Part shown: piece by piece, positions 45,903 to 55,012 of the stretch
How the letters are laid out: the number at the start of each line of letters is the position of its first letter
How positions within the stretch are numbered: position 1 is the stretch's first letter
NCBI RefSeq assembly: GCF_018860635.1
Contig: NZ_JAHKPT010000004.1
Coordinates: forward strand, 186,001 to 250,000
DNA length: 64,000 nucleotides
Direction of reading: 5' to 3'
Source of the DNA: Aliiglaciecola lipolytica
Lineage (GTDB): Bacteria; Pseudomonadota; Gammaproteobacteria; Enterobacterales; Alteromonadaceae
The notes under the pieces: generated by a model
The model's database searches: none
What the model saw: the letters and a program-made list of their open reading frames with translations, nothing else
Told to the model about the DNA's origin: nothing
Translations under genes and position numbers: made by a program

Positions 45903-45961
45903 CTCACAGCCTATTGATTCTATGGTAATTTACTTGGTATTACTAAATACGATACTTACTT

Positions 45962-47191
45962 ATGTTACATAGAATTTGGCTAGCGTTCATTTTGTCAGCA
46001 TTCATCGCCACACTCTGGCAAGTTATTTTTAATGATCACATTGGCAGTTTTAAAGACGTGATGGACGCCGTTTATTCGATGGCGAAATTGAGCGTTGATA
46101 TTTCCATTGGGTTAATAGGTGTACTTGCTTTCTGGTTAGGGATTTTTCAAGTAGCCGAACGCTCTGGTTTAGTCACTAAGTTGTCGGTAGTGTTGGAGCC
46201 CTTGCTGTGCCGCTTAATGCCCGAAATCCCTAAAGGGCATCCTGCCATCGGCAGTATTACTATGAACATATCCGCTAACGTTTTGGGATTAGATAACGCT
46301 GCGACGCCTTTTGGTATAAAAGCAATGCAAGATATGCAAAGCCTTAATACTCAGCAATCACGTCTGACCAACGCGCAAATAATATTTTTAGTGATGAACA
46401 CCTCTTCGGTGACGTTGTTTCCAATCGCTGTGTTTCTATACCGAGCAGAACAAGGAGCGCTTAACCCTACGGATGTATTTATCCCTATTTTATTGGCTAC
46501 TTTTGCTTCCACATTGGTTGGCTTATTGGTCACATCTTGGGTACAAAAAATTAATTTATTTAACCGTGTAATCTTCTTTTATGGCGCTGCTATTATTTCC
46601 GTAATTGCGGCCGTAATTCTGTACTTCTCCTCTTTAGGTGCTCAGCAAATGGCTGCGCAATCTTCTATAGTTGCAAATGGATTGCTATTAACTTTTATTG
46701 TCATAGTACTAAGTGTTGGTGCGCATAAAAAGCTCAATTGCTATGAGTTGTTTGTCGAGGGGGCTAAAAAAGGATTTGAATTAGCTATTTCACTAATTCC
46801 TTATTTAATCGCTATGTTATTTGCGATAGGAATGCTCAGAGCGAGCGGCTTGTTAGACATCTTGATGGGAATAATTGCCAATGGTGTAAACTTCATCGGT
46901 ATCGATAATCGTTTTGTTGATGCAATACCTAATGCATTGATGAAACCTTTAAGCGGTTCTGGTGCCAGAGCTTTAATGATTGAAACAATGCAACACCATG
47001 GAGCTGACTCTTTTGCGGGGCGACTTGCTTCGGTGTTGCAAGGTTCAACAGAAACCACGTTTTATATTCTAGCCGTGTATTTAGGGGCTGTAGGCATTAA
47101 GCATAGTCGCTATGCCGTTGCTTGCTGCCTTGCTGCTGATTTTGCAGGTATTGTTACTGCAATTTTGGTGGCCTATTGGTTTTTTGGTTAA
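45962..47191 (+). CDS. SpmA/SpmB-type nucleoside-recognition (Gate) membrane protein
   Basis: The 409-residue membrane protein joins two Gate domains in one chain, which correspond to Bacillus SpmA and SpmB. Domain 1 has FWLGIFQVAERSGL and the conserved NISANVLGLDNAATPFGIKAM; domain 2 has KGFELAISLIPYLIAMLFAIG and PLSGSGARALM, then STETTFYILAVYLGAVG. About ten membrane segments are visible. In Bacillus these proteins affect spore core dehydration; in this non-sporulating lineage a transport role is likely but undefined. Confidence 0.85.
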   Translation: MLHRIWLAFILSAFIATLWQVIFNDHIGSFKDVMDAVYSMAKLSVDISIGLIGVLAFWLGIFQVAERSGLVTKLSVVLEPLLCRLMPEIPKGHPAIGSITMNISANVLGLDNAATPFGIKAMQDMQSLNTQQSRLTNAQIIFLVMNTSSVTLFPIAVFLYRAEQGALNPTDVFIPILLATFASTLVGLLVTSWVQKINLFNRVIFFYGAAIISVIAAVILYFSSLGAQQMAAQSSIVANGLLLTFIVIVLSVGAHKKLNCYELFVEGAKKGFELAISLIPYLIAMLFAIGMLRASGLLDILMGIIANGVNFIGIDNRFVDAIPNALMKPLSGSGARALMIETMQHHGADSFAGRLASVLQGSTETTFYILAVYLGAVGIKHSRYAVACCLAADFAGIVTAILVAYWFFG

Positions 47192-47233
47192 ACTAACGGT
47201 TAGGTATTAGACATTTTTATAGAAGGTAAAGGT

Positions 47234-47491
47234 ATGTTACGTAAACTAATCATGTTTTCAATTGTCTGTGTTTTTTTGGCGGGTTGCTCAAAAGTCACAT
47301 ATGCAAATTACGATAGAGTTGAAATGGGCATGATAAAATCGGATGTAGAAATGATTTTAGGAAAAGCCGATAACTGTGAGGCTGTTATTGGCACACACTC
47401 ATGTATATGGGGAAATGAAGAGGACAAATATATCAAGGTCAGCTTCATTATGGATAGAGCCGCTGTGATTACACAAAAAGGATTAAAATAA
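47234..47491 (+). CDS. Small SmpA/DUF3862-like lipoprotein
   Basis: An 85-residue lipoprotein with lipobox LAGC (C19). YDRVEMGMIKSDVEMILGKAD resembles the BamE/SmpA-OmlA fold helix pair (DUF3862 type), and a C-C pair in NCEAVIGTHSCIW may form a disulfide. Function is unknown; relatives are outer-membrane assembly or inhibitor-like proteins. It ends one base before the SIMPL gene and is probably co-transcribed with it. Confidence 0.75.
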   Translation: MLRKLIMFSIVCVFLAGCSKVTYANYDRVEMGMIKSDVEMILGKADNCEAVIGTHSCIWGNEEDKYIKVSFIMDRAAVITQKGLK

Positions 47492-47492
47492 A

Positions 47493-48176
47493 ATGCGTAT
47501 ATTTGTTGTTTGTTTTTTATTATTAACTAGTTTTGCCATATCCGCCCATGAGTCACGCAGTGACATTATTACAGTTAGAGGGCAGGGCAGCATATTTCAA
47601 GCTCCAGACATTCTAAAATTTACGATTGCGGTAGAGGAGAAAGGTGATAATTCTGCGGCTTTAAATGATTTAGTCAGTTCAAAAACGCAAAAGATATTGT
47701 CGGTGTTAACTAAACACAAAATTGCTGAACAAGATATCCAAGCAATGTCTTTGAGTCTATACCCTTGGTATGAGCGTGAGAGACAATCAAACATTCAAAA
47801 AGGCTATGTGTTCAATCGTAATATTAATGTTACGTTGCGAAATTTTAAAAACTACCCCGCAATTTTAGATGATCTATTTGCCTTGAAAGTTAGCAGAATT
47901 GATGGCTTTCGTTATGAAGTAGAAGATCAACAACAAGCTTATCTGAATGCGTTAGAAGCGGCGATCGCTGACGGTCACGAGCGCGCCAAACATTTAGCTA
48001 AGAATTTGCAGATCAGATTGGGCTCAGTGGTGAATGTTGAGGAAACATCGAGTTATCAACCTGCGCCACAACCATCTGCTCGTTCACTGTCAGTTTTTAA
48101 TGAGGCGGCGCAATATTTACCAGGATTAAATGAAATAAATGCGAGTGTGACACTGTCATTTAGTATTGCCAAATAG
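47493..48176 (+). CDS. Exported SIMPL-domain (DUF541) protein
   Basis: A signal peptide (to about residue 19, ISAHE) precedes the SIMPL domain with ITVRGQGSIFQAPDILKFTIAVEEKG, the ISxxxP-like turn, and a C-terminal strand NASVTLSFSIAK. SIMPL proteins form ring oligomers in the periplasm; YggE in E. coli is linked to oxidative stress. Length is 227 aa. Coupled with the small lipoprotein upstream. Confidence 0.85.
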   Translation: MRIFVVCFLLLTSFAISAHESRSDIITVRGQGSIFQAPDILKFTIAVEEKGDNSAALNDLVSSKTQKILSVLTKHKIAEQDIQAMSLSLYPWYERERQSNIQKGYVFNRNINVTLRNFKNYPAILDDLFALKVSRIDGFRYEVEDQQQAYLNALEAAIADGHERAKHLAKNLQIRLGSVVNVEETSSYQPAPQPSARSLSVFNEAAQYLPGLNEINASVTLSFSIAK

Positions 48177-48218
48177 CCTCCTTATCCCCACGTCATTTTA
48201 ACTTACATTTATCGCCGC

Positions 48219-48257
48219 GCTTGTTGAGAGATTAAGCAAATTTATCTCTCAACAAGC
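48219..48257. other. Perfect 14-bp inverted repeat after the SIMPL gene
   Basis: GCTTGTTGAGAGAT and its exact complement enclose an 11-base loop. Neither side has a T-run, so it is not a canonical intrinsic terminator, although its position 40 bases after the stop fits a transcript-end or mRNA-stabilising hairpin. Confidence 0.55.
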
Positions 48258-48379
48258 CGCTATCTATGGTTTATAAATCACAAAGCTTAAAAAAATCGCT
48301 GAAATTCTGGTGATTGAAGGTTAAAATCCCTTTAAATAACGACTCGTTGTAAAAATAAGCCGATAGCCTGAAGGTAAAG

Positions 48380-48850
48380 ATGTCAAAAGATATAGAAAAA
48401 ACTGATTTTTATCAAAGCCTTGCAAAGCAAGCACAAGCCTTGATAGGTGATGAGCGTAACTTAATTGCAAATTTAGCAAATTTAAGTGCGCTATTATTTA
48501 TGAGTTTAGAAGACATTAATTGGGCAGGATTCTATCTTTTTGAAGACGATGAATTAGTGTTAGGACCGTTTCAGGGCAAACCTGCTTGTATACGAATTCC
48601 TATGGGAGTCGGTGTCTGCGGAACGGCAGCTATGAATAGAACCACGCAAATCATTACCGATGTGCATCAGTTTGAAGGGCATATTGCCTGTGATGCAGCG
48701 AGTAATTCTGAAATAGTCATACCTATTTTATCAGGAAGGCGCTTAGTTGGTGTGTTAGATATAGATAGTCCCTCATTAGCTCGTTTCGATTCTGTAGATG
48801 GGCTAGGTTTACAACAGATCGTTGATATTTTACAAGAGACTATCATTTGA
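48380..48850 (+). CDS. msrC: Free methionine-(R)-sulfoxide reductase MsrC (GAF domain)
   Basis: This 156-residue GAF-domain enzyme reduces free methionine-R-sulfoxide. The three cysteines C70, C80 and C104 (in KPACIRIP, GVGVCGTA and HIACDA) have the same 10- and 24-residue spacing as the catalytic set of E. coli fRMsr. NWAGFYLF and LGVLDIDSP are conserved. It leads the msrC-x-proQ-prc group, as yebR precedes proQ in E. coli, and overlaps the next gene. Confidence 0.94.
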   Translation: MSKDIEKTDFYQSLAKQAQALIGDERNLIANLANLSALLFMSLEDINWAGFYLFEDDELVLGPFQGKPACIRIPMGVGVCGTAAMNRTTQIITDVHQFEGHIACDAASNSEIVIPILSGRRLVGVLDIDSPSLARFDSVDGLGLQQIVDILQETII

Positions 48851-49149
48851 AAAGTCTTGTAGATGTTCATGTTGTGTTGGCTACGCCAGCGGATCTCGAA
48901 AACTGGGATGAAGACGCTGAAGAAGCAGCGGAACGATTAAATACGATTTTGCATTTGGCTTATGATCTTGCTGATGAAGACATAGACACGAGTCGCTTGG
49001 AAAAAATACTACATCATATATGGGTAAACTGGCACGAAGACAGTTATCTCTTGGAAATCGACGACGCGGATTTGCACGACTGGGTTGACCAACTGTTGGC
49101 AACTTGGGATGATGCAGAACACGATGAAGATTATGAACAAAATTATTAA
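48847..49149 (+). CDS. Small acidic protein of unknown family
   Basis: A 100-residue, strongly acidic protein with about 30 Asp/Glu, including WDEDAEEAAERL (residues 20-31) and a tail WDDAEHDEDYEQNY. Predicted to be mostly helical, with tryptophans spaced through it (HHIWVNWHED). The start is TTG overlapping the msrC stop (TTGA), which implies coupled translation. The next gene, proQ, starts 12 bases later. I do not recognise the family. The acidic nature next to the basic RNA chaperone ProQ makes a partner or mimic role conceivable, but that is speculation. Confidence 0.75.
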   Translation: MKSLVDVHVVLATPADLENWDEDAEEAAERLNTILHLAYDLADEDIDTSRLEKILHHIWVNWHEDSYLLEIDDADLHDWVDQLLATWDDAEHDEDYEQNY

Positions 49150-49161
49150 TTAGTAGATTGA

Positions 49162-49812
49162 ATGGAAAACCAACAAAAATTTTCAAACAGCAAAGAAGTC
49201 ATTACTTTTTTGGCACAAACTTTCCCAAAATGTTTTTCCTTAGAAGGTGAAGCGAAACCTTTAAAAATAGGTATTTTTCAAGAGCTTTCCGAGCGTTTGA
49301 AAGACGATGAAAGGGTTAGTAAAACATTATTACGCGCATCACTTAGACATTACACAAATAGCTGGCGTTATTTGCACAGTGTCAAAGAGGGGAGCTTTCG
49401 AATTGACTTAGATGGCAATCAAGGCGATGCAATTGAAAAAGAGCATGCTGATCATGCGATAAAACAATTAGCTGAAAGTAAGGCCAAGGTAGCGGAAAAA
49501 CGCAAACTAAATAATCCGTCTAAGACTGCCGCTGATAAGAAAAATCACAAAGAAAAGCGTGAAAAATCAAATCAAACGCAATTTAAGGGAACTAAAGTTC
49601 CAAAAAATAAACCAATAAAGCAACCACCACCGGAAAAATTGACTGAATCAAATTTAGTGGTAGGGACCGAAGTTACCGTTAAGGTTGGAAAGAGTCCACT
49701 TCCTGCGACCATTACCGATATTTCAAAAGATGAAGTTCACGTCCAACTGCAAACAGGTATGATAGTGAAAGTGCAAGCAGATAATTTGCGCCTAGCTCGA
49801 CCAAAGAGGTAG
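49162..49812 (+). CDS. proQ: RNA chaperone ProQ
   Basis: ProQ is a global RNA-binding protein that stabilises sRNAs and mRNA 3' ends. The N-terminal FinO/ProQ domain (about 8-115) contains FPKCFSLEGEAKPLKIGIF and LRASLRHYTNSWRYL. A Lys-rich linker (about 115-158) follows, and a C-terminal Tudor-like domain (about 160-216) with VVGTEVTVKVG and QADNLRLARPKR. Length is 216 aa against 232 in E. coli. It is 4 bases before prc, the E. coli order. Confidence 0.95.
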   Translation: MENQQKFSNSKEVITFLAQTFPKCFSLEGEAKPLKIGIFQELSERLKDDERVSKTLLRASLRHYTNSWRYLHSVKEGSFRIDLDGNQGDAIEKEHADHAIKQLAESKAKVAEKRKLNNPSKTAADKKNHKEKREKSNQTQFKGTKVPKNKPIKQPPPEKLTESNLVVGTEVTVKVGKSPLPATITDISKDEVHVQLQTGMIVKVQADNLRLARPKR

Positions 49813-49816
49813 TAAT

Positions 49817-51862
49817 ATGAATAAATTTGTACGCGTTTCTGTATGTAGCGCATTGTTTTGTTTGAGTGCTGGTGCAATCGCGGTTAATTCTTCGAGTGAA
49901 GCGATCAATATTCCTAGTCTAGAGCAGGAATCTCAGCACTCAGCTTCAGCTAAACGAATAAGCTCCCACTTGTTACGCTCGCATTATAAGCCAATTAAAA
50001 TTGATGATAGCTTGTCAGCGAAAACCTTTGATCGATACATCAGAACATTAGACTTCAATCGTAATTTCTTTTTGAAGTCGGATATTGAAGAGATGGAAAA
50101 GTATCGTTTAAATTTCGATGAAGCTATCGCCCAAGGCAATTTAAATGACGCGTACAAAGTATATTCGATAAATTTAAACCGCCGCTTAGAGCGTTTTAAA
50201 TATGCGATCACGCTACTTGATAAGCCTTTCGACTTTGAGAAAAAGGGCGATTCATTAGAGTTCGATCGTGAAGACGCGCCTTGGGCTGCATCTACCGCAG
50301 AATTGAATGAGTTATGGCGTCAAAGAGTTAAATATGATGCTTTAAACTTAAAATTAGCAGGTAAAACAGCTGAAGAGATTAAAGATCTTTTAACCAAACG
50401 TTATGAACGTGCAATTAAACGTTTATCACAAACTAAAAGCGAAGATGTATTCCAAACTGTAATGCATTCTTTTGCTCGTAGTGTCGATGCACATACAAGT
50501 TATTTATCTCCGCAAAGTACAGATCGTTTTGATATGGAAATGAATCTATCTTTTGAAGGGATAGGTGCCGTGCTGCAAAGCGAAGACGATTACACTGTTA
50601 TTCGCAGTGTTGTTCCTGGTGGTCCAGCTGAATTATCCAAAAAAATAAAGCCAGAAGATAAAATTGTCGGTGTAGCCCAAGACGAAGATGATTTTGTTGA
50701 CATTATTGGCTGGCGTTTAGATGAAGTCGTGGAATTAATCAAAGGTCCAAAAGGAAGTGTGGTTAAGCTGCAAGTGTTAAAAGGTGCTTCTGAGTCTAAT
50801 GTGCCAGAAGTGGTTAGTTTGACCCGTGATAAAATTAAGCTAGAAGATAGAGCTGCTAAATCAGAGGTTTATGTACCAGAAACAGGTAATCACGCTGGTG
50901 AAAAACTTGGCGTCATTACCATACCTTCGTTCTACAACAATCTGCATACCGACGTTAAGAAAGAGTTGGCAGATTTAAAAGAAAAAGGGGTACGAGGAAT
51001 TGTTGTCGATTTACGCGGTAATGGTGGCGGTTCGTTAACTGAGGCAACCTTACTTTCTGGATTGTTTTTTGATCAAGGTCCAGTAGTTCAGATACATGAT
51101 GCTTCAGGGCGCACAAGAACTGAGAAAGATACCGATGGGATTACCTATTATGAAGGTCCTTTAACCGTACTTGTCGATCGCTACAGTGCATCGGCTTCAG
51201 AAATATTTGCTGCAGCTATGCAAGATTACGGTCGTGCAGTCGTACTAGGCGAACAGACCTTTGGTAAAGGAACGGTGCAACGTCATCGTCCACTTGGTCG
51301 TATTTACGATTTGTACAGCAATCCATTGGGGAGTATTCAATACACAATTGCGAAGTTTTATCGGATAAACGGTGGCAGTACTCAAAACATGGGTGTTGTT
51401 CCAGATATCAAATTTCCGTCAGCAATTAATCCTGAAGATTGGGGCGAAAGCCAAGAAGAAAATGCGCTTCCTTGGGATAGTATTGAGCGGGTGAATTATT
51501 CCACCTTCGGTGACACTTCTAATGTACTCACGGTGATGGAACAGAATCATTTGAAGCGTATTCAAAATGATCCTGAATTTGCTTATATATTTGAAGACAT
51601 TCAACGATATCAAAAAGAAAAAGATAAAAAGACGATTTCTTTGGTTGAATCTGAACGGATAAAAGAAAAAGACGAACAAGAAGCTATGCGTCTTAAAAGA
51701 GCGAATGAACGCTTGGTCAGAGCAGGCAAAGAAAAAGTTGAAAAACTTGATGATTTACCAGAAGACATGGATGAAATTGATCCATTCCTAGATGAAGCAG
51801 CTAATATCACATTCGATTTAGTATCATCTGGGATGTACGCTTCTCATTCAGCAAAAAAGTAA
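49817..51862 (+). CDS. prc: Tail-specific carboxy-terminal protease Prc
   Basis: Prc is a periplasmic S41 serine protease that degrades proteins with nonpolar C-termini and trims MepS and penicillin-binding protein 3. It has a signal peptide (to about GAIAV), an N-terminal helical domain, a PDZ domain (about 240-330) and the catalytic serine in RYSASASEIFAAAMQDYG (about residue 456), with the lysine in GEQTFGKGTVQ about 25 residues later. The C-terminal DUF3340 region is Lys/Glu-rich. Length is 681 aa (E. coli 682). Confidence 0.95.
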   Translation: MNKFVRVSVCSALFCLSAGAIAVNSSSEAINIPSLEQESQHSASAKRISSHLLRSHYKPIKIDDSLSAKTFDRYIRTLDFNRNFFLKSDIEEMEKYRLNFDEAIAQGNLNDAYKVYSINLNRRLERFKYAITLLDKPFDFEKKGDSLEFDREDAPWAASTAELNELWRQRVKYDALNLKLAGKTAEEIKDLLTKRYERAIKRLSQTKSEDVFQTVMHSFARSVDAHTSYLSPQSTDRFDMEMNLSFEGIGAVLQSEDDYTVIRSVVPGGPAELSKKIKPEDKIVGVAQDEDDFVDIIGWRLDEVVELIKGPKGSVVKLQVLKGASESNVPEVVSLTRDKIKLEDRAAKSEVYVPETGNHAGEKLGVITIPSFYNNLHTDVKKELADLKEKGVRGIVVDLRGNGGGSLTEATLLSGLFFDQGPVVQIHDASGRTRTEKDTDGITYYEGPLTVLVDRYSASASEIFAAAMQDYGRAVVLGEQTFGKGTVQRHRPLGRIYDLYSNPLGSIQYTIAKFYRINGGSTQNMGVVPDIKFPSAINPEDWGESQEENALPWDSIERVNYSTFGDTSNVLTVMEQNHLKRIQNDPEFAYIFEDIQRYQKEKDKKTISLVESERIKEKDEQEAMRLKRANERLVRAGKEKVEKLDDLPEDMDEIDPFLDEAANITFDLVSSGMYASHSAKK

Positions 51863-51878
51863 TTTTTAGTTACTATTA

Positions 51879-51907
51879 AAGGGCTATTTTTAATAGCCCT
51901 TTTTTTA
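51879..51907 (+). terminator. Intrinsic terminator after prc
   Basis: AAAGGGCTATT and AATAGCCCTTT form an 11-bp stem with loop TTT, followed by TTTT. It ends the msrC-proQ-prc group. Confidence 0.92.
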
Positions 51908-52123
51908 TAACATCAATAAATTATTTTTCGATACGAAAAAATATTAGACCTTGCAAGCTGAACTTAAATTTATGCAAATCGTCACTCACGACATTTAATG
52001 CTATTTTTAAGTAGGATAATCAATTGCAAAATATGGGTATTTTGAGGTCATAGCGGTATAGTATAGTATTCCCAAAATGGCTAAAAAAGTTAGCTAAACA
52101 CAATAATAATAAAAGGGTACGGA

Positions 52124-53461
52124 ATGAACGCACGTGGAGAGTTTTCTTCTCGACTTGGATTTATACTCGCTGCAGCTGGTTCAGCTGTTGGATTAGGTAA
52201 TATTTGGGGGTTTCCTACCCAAGTAGCCAGTAATGGGGGAGCCGCTTTTGTATTGGTTTACATAGTCTTAGCTTTCCTTTTGGCTTATCCGGTTTTAATG
52301 GCTGAATTAATCATCGGTCGTGCTACCAGAGCTAATATGGTAGATGCCCTTGGGCAAATATCTGGTAGTAAACTAGGTCGAGCTACTGGCGTCTGGGGGT
52401 TTATAACGGTTTCATTAATTCTGGCATTCTACGCCATTGTGGCCGGTTGGATGTTGGCTTTTTTCCTAGAAACAGTCACCCATTTCTTCGCTCTAGATAC
52501 GTTATCGAATTGGTTGACGAGCCAATCCATTTTCCGAAATTTAGTCTTTTCTGGTGCATTTCTTATTCTCACCGCTGCTATTGTAACCGGAGGTGTTAGC
52601 AAAGGAATTGAACGTTGGTCAGTGAGACTTATGCCAACGCTAATGATTATTATTGTATTACTCATTGGTTACGTTTCATTGCAAGATGGTGCGATTGAGG
52701 GCTGGAAGGCTTATTTAGTTCCTGATTTCAGCCGAATTATGGATCCAGGGTTACTTATTAATGCGATGGGACAGGCGTTTTTCTCTATGTCTCTTGGTGT
52801 TGGTACTATGCTAGTTTACGGTTCATATGTGAGTAAAAATGAACGTTTACCGTCACTTGGCGCCTCAGTTGCGTTAGTCGACATTGGCGTGGCAGTACTT
52901 GCTGGGATGCTAATTATCCCTTCTATGTATGTCGCCTTGCATAACGGTGTACAAATATTTTCTGAAAACGGTGCGTTAATTGAAGGTGATAGCCTCATCT
53001 TTACCGTGTTGCCTGCACTATTTGATACTATGGGATCAGTGGGCATTTTTGTGGCTTTCGCATTTTTTGCATTGATGGTAATTGCCGCCTTAACCTCATC
53101 CATTTCAATGCTTGAAGTGCCCGTCGCCTATGTCGTGGAGAGTAAAGGCGTTAAGCGCACCAAAGCGGTTTGGTTGTTAGCGATATGCGTTTTTGTCGCA
53201 AGTTCGATTATCATCTTTAATTTTTCAAGTTTGTTTGGTCTGGTGATCAGCTTAACAACTAAATATAGCCAACCTCTATTAGGTCTCGCTTTATGTATAT
53301 TTGCAGGTTGGGTATGGCGTCGGGATCATATATTAACTGAGCTTCGCAAAGGGGATGAAGAGGTCGAACATTCGTTATTTTGGAAAATTTGGCCTTGGTA
53401 TGTGAAATTTATATGTCCTGTGGTCATTTTCATCATGTTTTATCGTTCAGTGACAGGATAA
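52124..53461 (+). CDS. Neurotransmitter:sodium symporter (NSS/SNF) family transporter
   Basis: The 445-residue protein has the LeuT fold. The first membrane segment contains AAAGSAVGLGNIWGFP (16-31), the unwound substrate- and Na+-binding region, followed by GGAAFVLVYIVLAFLLAYPVLMAELIIGR. About eleven membrane helices are visible, one fewer than eukaryotic members, as in many bacterial ones. It probably imports an amino acid with Na+; the substrate cannot be read off. The NhaC antiporter follows after 13 bases, so one transcript is likely. Confidence 0.92.
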   Translation: MNARGEFSSRLGFILAAAGSAVGLGNIWGFPTQVASNGGAAFVLVYIVLAFLLAYPVLMAELIIGRATRANMVDALGQISGSKLGRATGVWGFITVSLILAFYAIVAGWMLAFFLETVTHFFALDTLSNWLTSQSIFRNLVFSGAFLILTAAIVTGGVSKGIERWSVRLMPTLMIIIVLLIGYVSLQDGAIEGWKAYLVPDFSRIMDPGLLINAMGQAFFSMSLGVGTMLVYGSYVSKNERLPSLGASVALVDIGVAVLAGMLIIPSMYVALHNGVQIFSENGALIEGDSLIFTVLPALFDTMGSVGIFVAFAFFALMVIAALTSSISMLEVPVAYVVESKGVKRTKAVWLLAICVFVASSIIIFNFSSLFGLVISLTTKYSQPLLGLALCIFAGWVWRRDHILTELRKGDEEVEHSLFWKIWPWYVKFICPVVIFIMFYRSVTG

Positions 53462-53474
53462 GGAAATCAATCCA

Positions 53475-54962
53475 ATGGACAACAATAATAATAAAAAAGT
53501 CATAAAAGAAGCGACAATTCTCGATGCATTAATACCGATCGTAATCTTAATTTGTTTGTTATTTTCGTCGGTTTATTGGTACGGCAGTGATTCTTCTTTC
53601 GGTCCCAATCAAATCGCTTTGATATTCGCGATGTTCATTGCTTCCATGATAGGGATTAAAAATGGCTATACCTGGAAGGAAATAGAAAAGGGTATTGTCA
53701 GTGGAATTTCATTATCCCTTGGTGCGATCTTAATCTTATTGGCCGTGGGTGCTTTAATTGGTTCATGGATGTTATCTGGTACAGTTCCAACCTTAATCTA
53801 CTATGGATTAGAACTACTCAACCCATCACTGTTCTATGCAGCAACATGTTTAATTTGTTCTGTTGTAGCCATGAGTATTGGCAGTAGTTGGACAACTGCC
53901 GCTACTGTTGGTGTTGCCTTGATGGGAGTCGCCAATGGCATGGGGATGTCGGAAGCTGTTACTGCTGGTGCTGTGGTATCTGGCGCTTATTTTGGCGATA
54001 AAATTTCTCCTTTGTCGGAAACCACTAACTTAGCGCCAGCAATTGCCGGGACAAATTTATTTGAACACATTCAATATATGCTGTGGACAGTTGTTCCAAG
54101 CATAATAATCACTTTAATAATATTTACGGTTTTAGGCTTTAACTCAAGTCAAGAGGCATCAGCACAAGGTATTGTGGATATGCAAAATCTGCTGGAGTCT
54201 GAATTTAACTTGGGATTACATTTACTTATCCCGTTAGCCGTGCTGCTTGTTTTAGCACTGAAAAAAGTGCCAGCTTTCCCTGCGGTATCTATTGGCGCCA
54301 TTTTAGGGGGGATTTGGGCTGCTGCCTTTCAACCGGAAGTCGTTCAAAGCTTTGCTACAGATGAACGCGAAGGAATCGTTGCCAGTATCACTGTTGTTTG
54401 GACAGCGCTTTATGCAGGGGTTAATTTTAGTACCGATAGTGATGTGTTGAATGACTTGTTAAGTCGTGGCGGAATGTCTAGCATGCTCAATACTATATGG
54501 CTAATTATGTGCGCACTTACCTTTGGTGCTGTACTGGAGAAAGTCGGGCTATTAAAACGAATTGTCAGCGCTATCTTAAAAGGTGCTACATCGGCTGGTG
54601 ACATGATCTCCAGAACTATATTGACCTGCTTTGCTACTAACGTGATTACGGCGGATCAGTATATGGCTATAGTGATGCCTGGGCGCATGTATAAGAATGA
54701 GTATGAAAAGCGTGGTTTGCATCAATTAAACCTATCTCGTAGTTTAGAAGATGGCGGAACCTTAACCTCGCCTCTAATACCTTGGAATACGTGTGGTGCC
54801 TACATGGGCGGTGTTTTAGGGGTCGGTGCGCTAGATTACGCTATTTATGCCTTTTTTAATCTGATTAATCCTATTTTAGCTATCGTGTATGCCTATTTAG
54901 GGATTAAAATTCTCAGAGTACCAATTCCTGCATACGCAGAGCCGGTTGCCAGTAAAAGTTAG
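53475..54962 (+). CDS. NhaC-family Na+/H+ antiporter
   Basis: The 495-residue membrane protein has the NhaC layout, with SLGAILILLAVGALIGSWM, SIGSSWTTAATVGVALMGV, and the conserved GAYFGDKISPLSETTNLAPA (about 172-191). Later, VNFSTDSDVLNDLLSRGGM and ADQYMAIVMPG are present. It may expel Na+ brought in by the adjacent symporter, though NhaC relatives can instead exchange malate/lactate or other solutes. Twelve or so membrane segments. Confidence 0.9.
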   Translation: MDNNNNKKVIKEATILDALIPIVILICLLFSSVYWYGSDSSFGPNQIALIFAMFIASMIGIKNGYTWKEIEKGIVSGISLSLGAILILLAVGALIGSWMLSGTVPTLIYYGLELLNPSLFYAATCLICSVVAMSIGSSWTTAATVGVALMGVANGMGMSEAVTAGAVVSGAYFGDKISPLSETTNLAPAIAGTNLFEHIQYMLWTVVPSIIITLIIFTVLGFNSSQEASAQGIVDMQNLLESEFNLGLHLLIPLAVLLVLALKKVPAFPAVSIGAILGGIWAAAFQPEVVQSFATDEREGIVASITVVWTALYAGVNFSTDSDVLNDLLSRGGMSSMLNTIWLIMCALTFGAVLEKVGLLKRIVSAILKGATSAGDMISRTILTCFATNVITADQYMAIVMPGRMYKNEYEKRGLHQLNLSRSLEDGGTLTSPLIPWNTCGAYMGGVLGVGALDYAIYAFFNLINPILAIVYAYLGIKILRVPIPAYAEPVASKS

Positions 54963-55012
54963 CTTTTGCTGAGCGCAATTCGGTATTTTTATATTTTCAA
55001 TTAGGTCAAAGT

